Below, piece by piece: positions 25,120 to 33,833 of a DNA stretch of 64,000 nt; the first letter of the stretch is position 1, and every line of letters begins with the position of its first letter. Source of the stretch: Deltaproteobacteria bacterium (GTDB lineage: Bacteria > Myxococcota > Kuafuiibacteriia > Kuafuiibacteriales > Kuafuiibacteriaceae). The notes beneath the pieces are model-generated. The model searched no databases, was not told where the DNA came from, and saw only the letters and a list, made by a program, of their open reading frames with translations. The stretch is taken from NCBI GenBank assembly GCA_020632995.1, contig JACKEN010000004.1, positions 434,001 to 498,000 of the forward strand, in the 5' to 3' direction. The position numbers and the translations under genes were made by a program.

Positions 25120-25933
25120 ACCACGCCCGCACCGGGCGGTGATCGGAGAGCGGTCGATCCGCGGGGGTCAGCGGGTCGTCGATCTCCACCGCGACCGGCA
25201 CCGCCTCGGGGGTGGCCATGATCCAGTCGATGCGCGCGTCGAAGGGCGGCCACCAGCGGTCCTCGGGGGGCTCGAAGCCGGTCCCGGTGCTCCCCGGGGC
25301 CTCGCCGTGCACCGCGGCCCAGGCGTCCACGAACCCGGCCGCGCGGAGGCGATCCGCCGCCCGGTTGCAGAGGACCACGCGGTAGCGGTCCAGCACCGGG
25401 CAGCGGTCCTCGGGCTGGGTGAAGGCGTTGAAGTCTCCCGCCACGATCCAGGGGCGCGGCCAGCCGACGAGGCGGGCCAGGAGCCGCTCCACCTGGGCCA
25501 ACCCCTCGGGCCCCCCGTTGAGGTGGGCGGCCACGAAGGTCCCGCGGCGGCCGCGCCACTCGAAGGCCACGAGCACCGCGGCCCGCGGGTAGTCGCCGCC
25601 GGGGAGCGCCACCGTCTCGGTGCGCACCCAGGCCACGTCGCGCGCGCTGCGCATGAGCACGTTGGCCGGCGGCGCCCAGCGATGAGGCCGGCCGTCGGCC
25701 GCCAGGTACGCCAGCTGCACCCCCGCGACCTCCTGTAGGGCGGCGAGCTGGGGGTCCGCGGCCACCAGGTACTCCGCCATCGCCTCCCGCCGAAAGCGCC
25801 ACTGGTTGGGGCCGTCGGTCGGCGCCGGCCAGCGGATGTTGAAGGTCATGACCTGGAGCAGGTCATCTTGCACTTCGGGCGCACCGCTCGAGGCGGCGGC
25901 GAGGACCACCAGGGGCAGCATCGACCGGACCAT
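25073..25933 (-). CDS. Exported endonuclease/exonuclease/phosphatase (EEP) family hydrolase
   Basis: This 286-residue protein has a short N-terminal signal-like segment (MLPLVVLAAASSGAP). EEP catalytic motifs appear in order: MTFNIRW, ALQEV (metal-binding Glu), VAAHLNGG, VAGDFNAF and the terminal DHRPV. The fold serves DNases, inositol-phosphatases and sphingomyelinases, so the substrate cannot be named. Export suggests extracellular nucleic acid or lipid. It converges with the broken SDR gene, overlapping by 47 bases. Confidence 0.82.
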   Translation of the reverse strand: MVRSMLPLVVLAAASSGAPEVQDDLLQVMTFNIRWPAPTDGPNQWRFRREAMAEYLVAADPQLAALQEVAGVQLAYLAADGRPHRWAPPANVLMRSARDVAWVRTETVALPGGDYPRAAVLVAFEWRGRRGTFVAAHLNGGPEGLAQVERLLARLVGWPRPWIVAGDFNAFTQPEDRCPVLDRYRVVLCNRAADRLRAAGFVDAWAAVHGEAPGSTGTGFEPPEDRWWPPFDARIDWIMATPEAVPVAVEIDDPLTPADRPLSDHRPVRAWFRLPGPAPTARSPGT

Positions 25934-25991
25934 GGTAGGCCCGGTTGCAGCCGCGAGGCCACCGGGCCCGGGGTGCGCGGCGCCGCGCGCC

Positions 25992-26858
25992 TCAGCCGGG
26001 CTGGGCGGCGAGCGGGAGCGCGGACGAGGCGTGGGCCTTGGGCCCCTCCGCCGCGCCGTTCGTCTGGACCTGGGGGGCGGCGGGCCGCTTGTCGAGCTGC
26101 ACGATCCCGCTCTTCTGCAGGACGATGAACACGCCCATCACGAGGACGAACCACGCGAAGCCGGTCCGCAGGTGGGCGGCGTCGATGCGCTTGGCCGACC
26201 ATGCGCCGAGGACGGTGCCGACGAGCGACGCGAGCACGAAGATCATGACCATGTTCCAGTCGATGTCGACGTGCCCCGCGTAGCCGGCGAAGGCGGCGAA
26301 GGACTTCATGGCGATGACCATGAGCGAGGTGCCGATGGCGTGCCGCATCGAGAGGCCGCCGAGCAGGGTGAGGGCGGGCACCACCATGAAGCCGCCGCCC
26401 GCGCCGACGAGCCCGGTGATAGCGCCCACCACCAACCCCTCCGCCGCGATCTTGAGGAGCGGGAGCTGCGCGTGGCTGTCCTGGGTGCGCGCCTCGGCCG
26501 CGGAGACCTTCTTGCGCAGCATCGCCACCGCGGTGATCAGCATGAGGAGGCCAAACCCCACCAGGAGGACCTGCCCGGGGATGTACTTGGACAAGAGGCC
26601 GCCCCCGAAGGCGCCCATCATGGCGAAGAGGCCGAAGACGAGGCCCGTCCGCCAGATCACGTTGCCGGCGCGGGCGTGGCTGATGGCGGCGAAGGCGCTG
26701 GTGGCGCCCACGACCAGGAGTGACGTGGCGATGGCGGCCTTGGCCTCGACCCCGAGCAGATAGACGAGGATGGGCACCGCGAGGATGGAGCCTCCACCCC
26801 CGAGCAGACCGAGCACATAGCCCATGACGAGAGCGGCGATGATCGCGACAGCTGACAT
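25992..26858 (-). CDS. TauE/SafE-type anion (sulfite/sulfonate) exporter
   Basis: This 288-residue integral membrane protein has about eight helices and two TauE/SafE halves: GYVLGLLGGGGSILAVP at the N-terminus and VGAITGLVGAGGGFMVVP in the middle, each with the family glycine pattern. It probably moves sulfite, sulfoacetate or a related small anion across the inner membrane. The ATG at 26858 is preferred over a TTG seven codons upstream. The downstream EEP gene is 58 bases away in the same direction. Confidence 0.85.
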   Translation of the reverse strand: MSAVAIIAALVMGYVLGLLGGGGSILAVPILVYLLGVEAKAAIATSLLVVGATSAFAAISHARAGNVIWRTGLVFGLFAMMGAFGGGLLSKYIPGQVLLVGFGLLMLITAVAMLRKKVSAAEARTQDSHAQLPLLKIAAEGLVVGAITGLVGAGGGFMVVPALTLLGGLSMRHAIGTSLMVIAMKSFAAFAGYAGHVDIDWNMVMIFVLASLVGTVLGAWSAKRIDAAHLRTGFAWFVLVMGVFIVLQKSGIVQLDKRPAAPQVQTNGAAEGPKAHASSALPLAAQPG

Positions 26859-26930
26859 AAGACGCCCCGTTTGTGCCAAGAACGCGCCAGAGGTTTCAGG
26901 CGCGACGGTCTTTTCTGTTTGGGCGTCTCG

Positions 26931-26968
26931 GAAAAACCCGCCGGCGGGGCTTCTCCCCGGCAGGCGAG
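26931..26968 (-). terminator. Rho-independent terminator after the REC-DUF4388 gene
   Basis: Reading the minus strand, the stop codon is followed at once by a G+C-rich stem (CCGGGG paired with CCCCG, plus flanking pairs), a small AGAAG loop and a run of five T. This is the clearest intrinsic terminator in the window. Confidence 0.75.
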
Positions 26969-29227
26969 CTACTTCCGACCGGGGTGCTTGGTCAGCAAGC
27001 TGCGTTGACCGGAGGCGCTGGTGGACGCGCTGGGGATCTCACCCCGCTGCACCATGTTCCGCAGGCCGCGGGTCGCCTCGGGGTTGTTGGGCTCCCACTC
27101 CAGGCAGCGCTCCCACCACTTCTTGGCCTCGGGGAGCGCGTTCCTGCGGTACGCGATCTGCCCCAAGTACTGGTAGGCCGCGCCGAGGTTCTCCTGCTCG
27201 TGGATGGCCTTCCGGAGGAGCTTCACCGACTCGGTGACGTTCACCTGCGAGTCCGGATCGAGGTTGTAGATCACCCACCCGAGCGCCGCGAGGTACGGCG
27301 GATCCGGGTTCTTGCGGATCGCCTCCTCGAGCACCGGCTGGGCGCCCGCGAAGTCGCTCCGGCGGATCATGGCGAGGGCCTGCTCGAAGAGCTGCTCCGT
27401 CCGCCGGATCTCGTTCATGTCGGTGGGCAGGCCGCGGGCCCTCCGATCGAGGTAGGTGAGGTACTCGTCGCGACGTACCCGGTCCGTGATCGTCTCGTAG
27501 GCCTCGGTGATGCGCTGGAAGATCGCCTCGAGCTTCGCCTGCTCCGGGCCGAGGTGCTGCCCGGTGAAGGCGTCGATGTGCCAGGTCTTGGCCAGCTCGA
27601 AGTAGCGGGCCTTGATCTCCTCGTCGCTCGCCTTGGGCCCCACCCCGAAGATCTCGAAGAAGTTCTGGCCCCGCACCTCGTCGTAGTAGCGCGCCACGAT
27701 CTCGCGCGCCTTCTTGTCGTCGCGCTGGGCCGCGTCGCCGGTCTCGTCCTCGAAGGACAGCTCGATGCCGCTGACCTCGTCCAGCGCCAACATCCCCGCC
27801 GCCTCCGCCGCGGCCACGTTCACCGCCACCGCCATCGCGTTCTCGGCGTCCACCTCCGGCAGCACCGCCATGCCCGACGTCACCAGCGCGAAGAGCTGCG
27901 GCACCACCTGGGCCGCGTCCGCGTTGTGGGCGCGGGTGATGGTGCGGTAGGTGCTCGCGCCGTCCACCTCGGACGCCACGTTGGAGGCCGAGAACGAGCG
28001 CCGGAAGAACGGCATCAGGCGATCGAACTCCAGGGTGCGCATGAGCGGCACGTCCTCGCGACCCTTGAAGAACTTCAGGATCGTGGGCGGGTGCACGTGC
28101 CGCTTGATCCCCTCGAAGAGGGTGGTCACCGGCTCGAACTTCCCCTCGGGCACGCGGCCCACGAAGGCGTCGGTCTCGCGCCACCGGTAGGTGCCGGACG
28201 ACATCCCGAGGGCCAGCGGCAAGAGCTGCCCGGCGAGGAGCTTGTACGCGGTCGCGAGATCGGACTCGCTCACCAGGCGCAGCTCGAGCACCGACTGCTG
28301 GAGCGTGCGGCCCTTGTCCTTCATGTAGCGCAGGCACCGCTCGAAGTCGGGCTCGGTGATGCGACCACGCCGCAAGAGGAGCGCGCCCACGTTCTCACCC
28401 TCGGCGTTGGACTGCATGAAGGTTGGGTTGCCGCCGACGATGTAGATCCGGCGGTGGGTGCCGCCGGTGTCGGTCATGTCGAGCATGCCGGTGCTCTGGT
28501 CGTAGCGGATGGTGGACAACAGGAGCGCCACCGGGAGCACCTCGATGTCCCCCGACTCCGCGAGCACCGGGAACGGGCGCGCCTGGTACACGCCGTCGCG
28601 GACCGGCCCGCCCGCCGCCACCGAGGCCGGCCGCGGCGGGGGCCGCGACGGCTTGTCGGACGGGAAGTATGACAGCCCGCGGGGCGGCGGCCGGGCCGCC
28701 GCGGTGCCCTGCTCGGGCACGCTCTCACGCACCCGAGCCGCCACCGGCTCCAGCGTGCCGCGCGCCACCGGGGCCGCCTCGCGCACCGCCTCCTCGATCG
28801 GATCCGGGGTCGGCGGCGGCGGCGGATCATCCGGGACGTCGTCGTCCTCGGGGATGTTCACCAGCCCCTTCGCCACCAACGTGGTGAGCTGGTTCAGATC
28901 CAGGGGCTTCGAGAGGAACTCGAGCACCTGGTACTTGTCCCGCGCCTCCACCGCGGTCTTCGGGTTCTTGAACACTCCGCTCATCATCAAGAGCGGAGTG
29001 CCCGCGCGTTCGCCGCTCTTGCGGATGGCCTCTGCAACCGCGAACCCGTTCTTCCGCGGGAGCAGGAAGTCGATGATCACCAGGTGCGGCTTCTTCTGTT
29101 GGAAGACGCGGATGCCCTCGACGCCGTCGGCGGCGGTTACGACCCGATAACCCACGCCCTCCAGGTGTGCCTGAAGCAGCGAGCGAATCGGCTCTTCGTC
29201 ATCTACGACCAGGATCCGGTGCGGCAT
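26969..29227 (-). CDS. Response-regulator protein: REC, DUF4388, degenerate J-like domain and TPR
   Basis: This 752-residue cytoplasmic protein begins with a receiver domain (VDDEE, phospho-acceptor Asp53 in IIDFLLP). A Pro-rich linker, a DUF4388-type region (about 225-400; LPVALLLSTIRYDQSTGMLD) and a J-like domain follow (NFFEIFGVGPKASDEEIKAR). The J signature HPD is His-Ile-Asp (His550) in KTWHIDAF, so canonical DnaK stimulation is doubtful. TPR helices end the protein. DUF4388 occurs with REC domains in Myxococcota polarity and motility proteins. A hub linking phosphorylation to protein binding is plausible. It lies 55 bases after the SppA gene and ends at a strong terminator. Confidence 0.82.
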   Translation of the reverse strand: MPHRILVVDDEEPIRSLLQAHLEGVGYRVVTAADGVEGIRVFQQKKPHLVIIDFLLPRKNGFAVAEAIRKSGERAGTPLLMMSGVFKNPKTAVEARDKYQVLEFLSKPLDLNQLTTLVAKGLVNIPEDDDVPDDPPPPPTPDPIEEAVREAAPVARGTLEPVAARVRESVPEQGTAAARPPPRGLSYFPSDKPSRPPPRPASVAAGGPVRDGVYQARPFPVLAESGDIEVLPVALLLSTIRYDQSTGMLDMTDTGGTHRRIYIVGGNPTFMQSNAEGENVGALLLRRGRITEPDFERCLRYMKDKGRTLQQSVLELRLVSESDLATAYKLLAGQLLPLALGMSSGTYRWRETDAFVGRVPEGKFEPVTTLFEGIKRHVHPPTILKFFKGREDVPLMRTLEFDRLMPFFRRSFSASNVASEVDGASTYRTITRAHNADAAQVVPQLFALVTSGMAVLPEVDAENAMAVAVNVAAAEAAGMLALDEVSGIELSFEDETGDAAQRDDKKAREIVARYYDEVRGQNFFEIFGVGPKASDEEIKARYFELAKTWHIDAFTGQHLGPEQAKLEAIFQRITEAYETITDRVRRDEYLTYLDRRARGLPTDMNEIRRTEQLFEQALAMIRRSDFAGAQPVLEEAIRKNPDPPYLAALGWVIYNLDPDSQVNVTESVKLLRKAIHEQENLGAAYQYLGQIAYRRNALPEAKKWWERCLEWEPNNPEATRGLRNMVQRGEIPSASTSASGQRSLLTKHPGRK

Positions 29228-29282
29228 CGGGGTCTGGGGCCCCTCATGGGGCTTGGGGGCTGAATAGCACGCGTCCCGACCC

Positions 29283-31709
29283 TCAGTCGATATCCAGGGC
29301 GAAGGGGAGAATCGCCATGGGAACGCGGGGTTGGGATGCGCTCCAGAGTGGCGCGAGCAGGTCCTTCAGCGCGGGGGGGATCGGCGGCAGGGCGGCCGCG
29401 GGCGAGGTCCCCACCAGGGCATCGGCCACGATCCGCACCGCCTCGGGGAGCTTCTCGCGGTTGTCGGGCAGCACCACCAGCTCCACCTCCTCGTCCGGAT
29501 CCAGGCCGGCCTCCTGCTTTGCCCGACGGATGGCGTCCACGAAGCCGCCCAGCTCGTCCACGAGCCCGCGCGCCTTCGCCGCCTTGCCGCTCCAGATGCG
29601 GCCCTGCGCCACCTCGTGCACCTGGGCCACCGAGAGGTCGCGGCCCGCCGCCACCACCTGCAGGAACTGCTGGTAGTAGAACTCGACCCCCTCCTCCACC
29701 CGCGCCTTCTCCTCCGGGCTCCAGTCGCGGAACGGGGTGCCGGCGCCGGCGAGGGGACCGCGGGCCACCTGGTCCACCCCGATCCCCACCCGGCTCAGCA
29801 GCCCCTCGGCCGAGACCCCGAGCGAGAACACGCCGATCGAGCCGGTGAGGGTGGTGGGCTCCGCGAAGATGATCCGGGCCGGCGCCGCCACGTAGTACCC
29901 GCCGCTCGCCGCCACGTCGCCGAAGCTGGCCACCACCGGCTTCACCTCGGCCAGGCGGCCCACCGCCCGGGCGATGAGGTCCGAGGCGAGGGAGTCGCCG
30001 CCGGGGCTGTCCACCCTGAGCACCACCGCCTGCACCCCGCTGTCCTGCCGCAGCGCCTCCAGGGTGGTGACGAGGGTGCGGGCCCCCACCGACTGGCCGA
30101 GCCCGAAGGGCAGGTCCGAGGAGTCGCCCCCGACGATCGCGGCGTCCACGTAGACCAGGGCCACCCGCGGGCGGGGGCCCCACGGCACCCGACGCGGGGC
30201 GAGGGCCCGCTCGGCCTCCACGAAGCGGAGCGAGCGTCCGTACTGGGCCTTCAGGTGCTCCTCGAGCTCGTCCGGATAGAGCACGTGATCCACCAGCCCT
30301 CGGGACAGCGCCTGGGACGCAGTGTGGGTGCCCCGCGCGAGGGCGGCCTCGACCTGAGCGTGGGTCAGGCCCCGGCCCTCCGCCATCGCGTCCACCAGCT
30401 CGGCGTAGACGTCGTCGAGGTAGGCGCCGAGGGCCTCGCGCTGCTCGGGGCTCATCGCCGACTCGGTGAGCTGCTCGGGGGCAGACTTGTAGGCCCCGCG
30501 CCGCACCACCTGTGGGCTCAGCCCCAGGCGGCCCACGAGGTCGCCGAAGAAGAGCACGGTGGCCGCCACCCCGTCGGTGCGGAGCACGCTGGGGGGCGGC
30601 ACCACCACGTGATCACACCCGGTCGCCACGTAGTAGGCCTGATCGCCCATGCCGGAGAGGATGCAATCCACCCTACGTCCGGCCCCGCGCACCCGCATCA
30701 GGCCCGCGCGCACCTCGCGGGCCCGAGCCCACCCCGCGCTGATCGGGCCGATGCGGGCCAGCACCCCGTCCACCGAGGGCGCGGTGGCGAGGGACTCGAG
30801 GAGGAGCGGCAGGTCGCCGTAGGGGGCCACGTCCACCCGCCGGCGCAACAGGTCGAAGCCGGGCTCGCGCACGAGGTCGCCCGAGATGTCGACCACCGCC
30901 ACCGCGGACTCGGGGATGAGGCCGGGGCGCCGCCGGGTCCGGACGACCACCTCCGCCACCCCGCGCACCGCGTCGTCGCCCGCGCGCGCCGCGCCCCCGA
31001 GGGCCACCTGGCCGAAGTTCACCTCGAGCTGCCCGGTGAAGGTCCAGCCGAGGTCGAAGCTGCGCTCCGCCCCGAGGCCGACGGTGAGGCCGTCGAGGGG
31101 CTCGACCGCGAGGAGGGCGCCGAGGCCCAGGTGGTCCGCGTCGAGGGGCGCGCTCTGGGTGAGGCGGAGCCGGGTCGAGACCACCACGCGCTCGAACGGG
31201 TGGAGCGCGAGGCCCAGATCCCAGCGGCGCCGGTCCAGGTTCTGGCCGAGGTCCTGGAGCGCGAGGGCGCCGGCCAGCCACGACGTGAAACGCAAGGTCA
31301 GACCCAGGTTGACCCGGGTGGTGGGGTCGCCGCCGGGGCGCTTGAGGTGGTCCACCGAGACGCCGAGGGCGAGGGCCCGCGCGCGCAGGGCGGCCCCGAA
31401 GCCCAGCTGGTAGCCGGTGCGCTCGAGGTCGTCGACGTCCACGTCGGCCCGAAACCCGAGCGAGAGCGGCCCGCCCACGTGGCCAGCCACGTAGGTGGCG
31501 AAGCCGTTCACCCGGGTCGCGGCCCCTGGGGCGCTGGGGAGCCCGTCGTGGGCGTACAGGAGCCGGAGCTCCCCGCCCGCGAGGAACCCGAGGCCGGCCG
31601 GGTTCGCGTCCAGGGCGTAGGCGTCCTCCACGTCCGCGGTCAGGCGCAGGGGCGTGGGGGCCGCGAGGAGCGCGGTGGCGACCGCCAGGGCGGGGATCAG
31701 GGCGGGCAC
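29283..31709 (-). CDS. sppA: Signal peptide peptidase SppA fused to an N-terminal beta-barrel-like domain
   Basis: This 808-residue protein combines two parts. Residues about 20-265 follow a signal peptide (LAVATALLAAPTP) and are beta-rich with repeated Leu/Gly/aromatic strands (NGFATYVAGHVGGPLSLGFR), like a small outer-membrane barrel. The rest is a two-domain SppA. Lys408 in GAYKSAPE and Ser602 in VAASGGYY occupy the positions of the E. coli Lys209/Ser409 dyad, 194 residues apart against 200 there. SppA normally cleaves leftover signal peptides in the inner membrane. An outer-membrane module on it is unusual. The start is a GTG just downstream of a small palindrome. Confidence 0.85.
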   Translation of the reverse strand: MPALIPALAVATALLAAPTPLRLTADVEDAYALDANPAGLGFLAGGELRLLYAHDGLPSAPGAATRVNGFATYVAGHVGGPLSLGFRADVDVDDLERTGYQLGFGAALRARALALGVSVDHLKRPGGDPTTRVNLGLTLRFTSWLAGALALQDLGQNLDRRRWDLGLALHPFERVVVSTRLRLTQSAPLDADHLGLGALLAVEPLDGLTVGLGAERSFDLGWTFTGQLEVNFGQVALGGAARAGDDAVRGVAEVVVRTRRRPGLIPESAVAVVDISGDLVREPGFDLLRRRVDVAPYGDLPLLLESLATAPSVDGVLARIGPISAGWARAREVRAGLMRVRGAGRRVDCILSGMGDQAYYVATGCDHVVVPPPSVLRTDGVAATVLFFGDLVGRLGLSPQVVRRGAYKSAPEQLTESAMSPEQREALGAYLDDVYAELVDAMAEGRGLTHAQVEAALARGTHTASQALSRGLVDHVLYPDELEEHLKAQYGRSLRFVEAERALAPRRVPWGPRPRVALVYVDAAIVGGDSSDLPFGLGQSVGARTLVTTLEALRQDSGVQAVVLRVDSPGGDSLASDLIARAVGRLAEVKPVVASFGDVAASGGYYVAAPARIIFAEPTTLTGSIGVFSLGVSAEGLLSRVGIGVDQVARGPLAGAGTPFRDWSPEEKARVEEGVEFYYQQFLQVVAAGRDLSVAQVHEVAQGRIWSGKAAKARGLVDELGGFVDAIRRAKQEAGLDPDEEVELVVLPDNREKLPEAVRIVADALVGTSPAAALPPIPPALKDLLAPLWSASQPRVPMAILPFALDID

Positions 31710-31718
31710 CCTCGTGAT

Positions 31719-31732
31719 GTACGTGCATGTAC
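31719..31732. promoter_or_regulatory. Imperfect palindrome upstream of sppA
   Basis: GTACGTGCATGTAC pairs at six of seven positions and lies ten bases before the SppA GTG in an A+T-rich gap (31710-31740) shared with the divergent gene. It may be an operator; no family is assignable. Confidence 0.35.
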
Positions 31733-31781
31733 TATTTTCCGCAACTCGCGCCCGCGCCCCCCGATAAGCCCAGGTGAAGTG

Positions 31782-32333
31782 ATGCGCGCGGGGCAGTCAG
31801 GTGGCCCGGATCTGGACCAGATCCGCCGCCGCCAGCTGGAAGAGGACGCGGAGCGGGCCGTGGTGGGCGCGTCCGTCACCCCCCTCACCTTCACCCCGGT
31901 GGCCGAGACCGGCCCGGCCGGGGCCGAGGGCCGCAAGGTCGGGGCCGAGCTGAAGCAGCGGGCCGCCGACCGCTTCGAGCGCCGGACCCAGGGCCACCGC
32001 GAGACCCGGCTGCAGCACGAGGCGGCCAAGCTCGACATCGAGGCGGACGGCCAGGCCATGGCCGGCGCCATGCTCCGGCTCAAGGAGCGCCCCGCCCTCC
32101 AGCAGCCCCCCCAGAGCCTGCTCGCGACCGCCGCGGCCGAGCGCAAGGCCCGGGTGCGGGCCCAGCGGATGGTGCCCAAGAAGAACGGCAGCGCGTCGGG
32201 CGGCTTCGGCAAGCTCCCGCACCCCGGCCTTTGGAAGGCCCAGCCGCTCGAGCAGGTCCAGGCTCGCACGACGCCGGCGCCAGCCGCGCCCCGCCGGAGC
32301 GCGCCGCTCCGCCAGACGATCTCGATCGCCTAG
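31782..32333 (+). CDS. Hypothetical protein
   Basis: This 183-residue protein is rich in Arg, Ala, Gln and Glu. It has long amphipathic helical stretches (DQIRRRQLEEDAERAVVG and RFERRTQGHRETRLQHEA) and no signal peptide. I recognise no domain. The charged helical composition suggests a structural, RNA-binding or coiled-coil protein. The ATG at 31782 has AGGTGAAG just upstream. Its stop shares the CTAG tetranucleotide with the convergent YihY gene, and it is divergent from sppA. Confidence 0.6.
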   Translation: MRAGQSGGPDLDQIRRRQLEEDAERAVVGASVTPLTFTPVAETGPAGAEGRKVGAELKQRAADRFERRTQGHRETRLQHEAAKLDIEADGQAMAGAMLRLKERPALQQPPQSLLATAAAERKARVRAQRMVPKKNGSASGGFGKLPHPGLWKAQPLEQVQARTTPAPAAPRRSAPLRQTISIA

Positions 32334-33715
32334 GCGGAGGCCTTGGGGACCAGCCGCGCCGGCTCCTCGGGGTCGGGCGCTCGGGTCACCAGCTCCTGCA
32401 AGCTCTCTTGCGACAGCTCGGCCGCCGAGGCGCCGACCGCCCGCGACAGCCGCTCCGCCACCGCGGCGGAGAGCGCGTCGGTCTCGTCCATCGGGTGGGG
32501 CGGGGCGTTGCGGCTGCGCATGGCCGCCACCACGTGAGCGAGGTCCAGCTGCTCGAGGGGCCGACCGGGGACGAAGCCGGTGTCCTCGCCCGAGGTCTCC
32601 GCGAGCAAGCCTGCTTGCACGAGGTCCCCGAGGATCTGGCGCGAGAGGCGGGGCGGCGCGAGCACCTGGCTGAGGATGGTGTCGCCCGAGACCGGGCCCC
32701 CGCCCTTCGCGAAGTGGGCGGCCACCGCCACCATGAGGCGGGCGGCCACGAACTCCCGCTCCTCCTGGGAGACCACGCGCTCGGGCTCGAAGGTGCGCAC
32801 GGATTGGACCGCGAAGGTCAGGGTGGCGCCGAGCAGGGCCACCGTCCACGAGACGTAGACCCAGATGACGAAGAGGGGCACCGCGCCGAGGGAGCCGTAG
32901 ATCGCGGAGTACGTCAGCGCGTTGGCGGCGTAGATCGCGTAGAGCTTCTGGGCCAGGCTCCACAGCCCGCCGCCCACCACCCCGCCCACCAGGGCGCAGC
33001 GGAACGGCACCCGCGTGTTCGGCATGACCATGTAGAGGAAGGTGAAGAAGAGCCAGGTGAGGAGCAGCGGGCCCAGCTGGATGAACACCGCGAGGGACGG
33101 CGCGAGCTGCACCGCCTGCTTGTAGGTGTCGCTCGCCTCCACCGCGGCGTTGGTGGACAGCGACAGGCCCATCACGATCGGCCCCAGGGTCACGAGCGGC
33201 CAGTAGACCTGGAAGCGCCGGAGCACCGACCGGGCGCGGCGGATGCCCCAGATGTCGTTGAAGGCGCGCTCGATGTTGGTGAGGAGCGAGATGACGGTGA
33301 CGAGGAGGAACGCGGTGCCCACCGTGCCGAGGCGGCCGGCGTGGGTCTGGCCGACGAAGCGCTCGAGGTACTCGAGCACCACCTCCCGCTGGTTCACCGC
33401 GAGGGCGTCGATGATCAGGGCCTTGAGGCGGGCCTGGGTGTCCTCGAGGCCCCCGAAGGCGGTGAAGATCGAGAACACCACCGCCAGGGCGGGGACGAGG
33501 GAGAGCAGGGTCACGTAGGTGAGGGAGGCGGCCCGGAGCCGGATCCGCTCCCGCCGGAACCCGGAGACCACGATGTAGAGGCTGCGGGCCACGAGGATGC
33601 CCAGCCGGGCCATGACCGGGAGCTCCTGGTGCATCCGGTCGATGCGCCAGATGTCGTGGGTCCAGAAGCGCTCGACCGTGCGGAGGACGCGCTGGATGTC
33701 GGCCTTGGTGATCAC
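32330..33715 (-). CDS. YihY/BrkB-family inner membrane protein with C-terminal extension
   Basis: This 461-residue protein has about six membrane helices. The family core begins RAASLTYVTLLSLVPALAV and includes TNIERAFNDIWGI and YSAIYGSLGAVPLFVIWVYV. Residues about 330-460 form a soluble extension with a winged-helix-like section (SRQILGDLVQAGLLAET) not found in short YihY proteins. The family is often mislabelled RNase BN; its real function is unclear, possibly transport. I start at the GTG giving VITKADIQRVLRT. Two exact palindromes (32398 and 32605) lie inside this gene. Confidence 0.85.
   Translation of the reverse strand: MITKADIQRVLRTVERFWTHDIWRIDRMHQELPVMARLGILVARSLYIVVSGFRRERIRLRAASLTYVTLLSLVPALAVVFSIFTAFGGLEDTQARLKALIIDALAVNQREVVLEYLERFVGQTHAGRLGTVGTAFLLVTVISLLTNIERAFNDIWGIRRARSVLRRFQVYWPLVTLGPIVMGLSLSTNAAVEASDTYKQAVQLAPSLAVFIQLGPLLLTWLFFTFLYMVMPNTRVPFRCALVGGVVGGGLWSLAQKLYAIYAANALTYSAIYGSLGAVPLFVIWVYVSWTVALLGATLTFAVQSVRTFEPERVVSQEEREFVAARLMVAVAAHFAKGGGPVSGDTILSQVLAPPRLSRQILGDLVQAGLLAETSGEDTGFVPGRPLEQLDLAHVVAAMRSRNAPPHPMDETDALSAAVAERLSRAVGASAAELSQESLQELVTRAPDPEEPARLVPKASA
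32398..32411. repeat. Exact copy of dispersed palindrome GCAAG-N4-CTTGC
   Basis: The copy reads GCAAGCTCTCTTGC. On the coding (minus) strand it spans CAA-GAG-AGC-TTG within ELSQESLQEL of the YihY protein. Confidence 0.8.
32605..32618. repeat. Exact copy of dispersed palindrome GCAAG-N4-CTTGC
   Basis: The copy reads GCAAGCCTGCTTGC. On the coding strand it spans CAA-GCA-GGC-TTG within LVQAGLLAET of the YihY protein, 207 bases from the previous copy. Confidence 0.8.
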
Positions 33716-33833
33716 GGGCCTGAGGCGGAGCTTATCAGCGGTGCAGCCGGTTCGCCCAGAAAGCGGTGACCCCGCCCACCCCGGGGTCCCCGTGTTCCCA
33801 TCCTGGGCGGGGCGTGGCAGGTTTCCTTTCGTC

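Noticed and set aside
26860..26880. A sigma-54-like sequence TTGGCAC-N5-GGGCG before the TauE gene
   Set aside because: The GG and GC spacing fits, but the -12 lacks TTGC and transcription would start inside the coding region.
29331..32333. A 1000-codon open frame on the plus strand across sppA
   Set aside because: It is antisense to a complete SppA gene, is His/Arg/Pro rich with no recognisable motif, and open antisense frames are common at this base composition.
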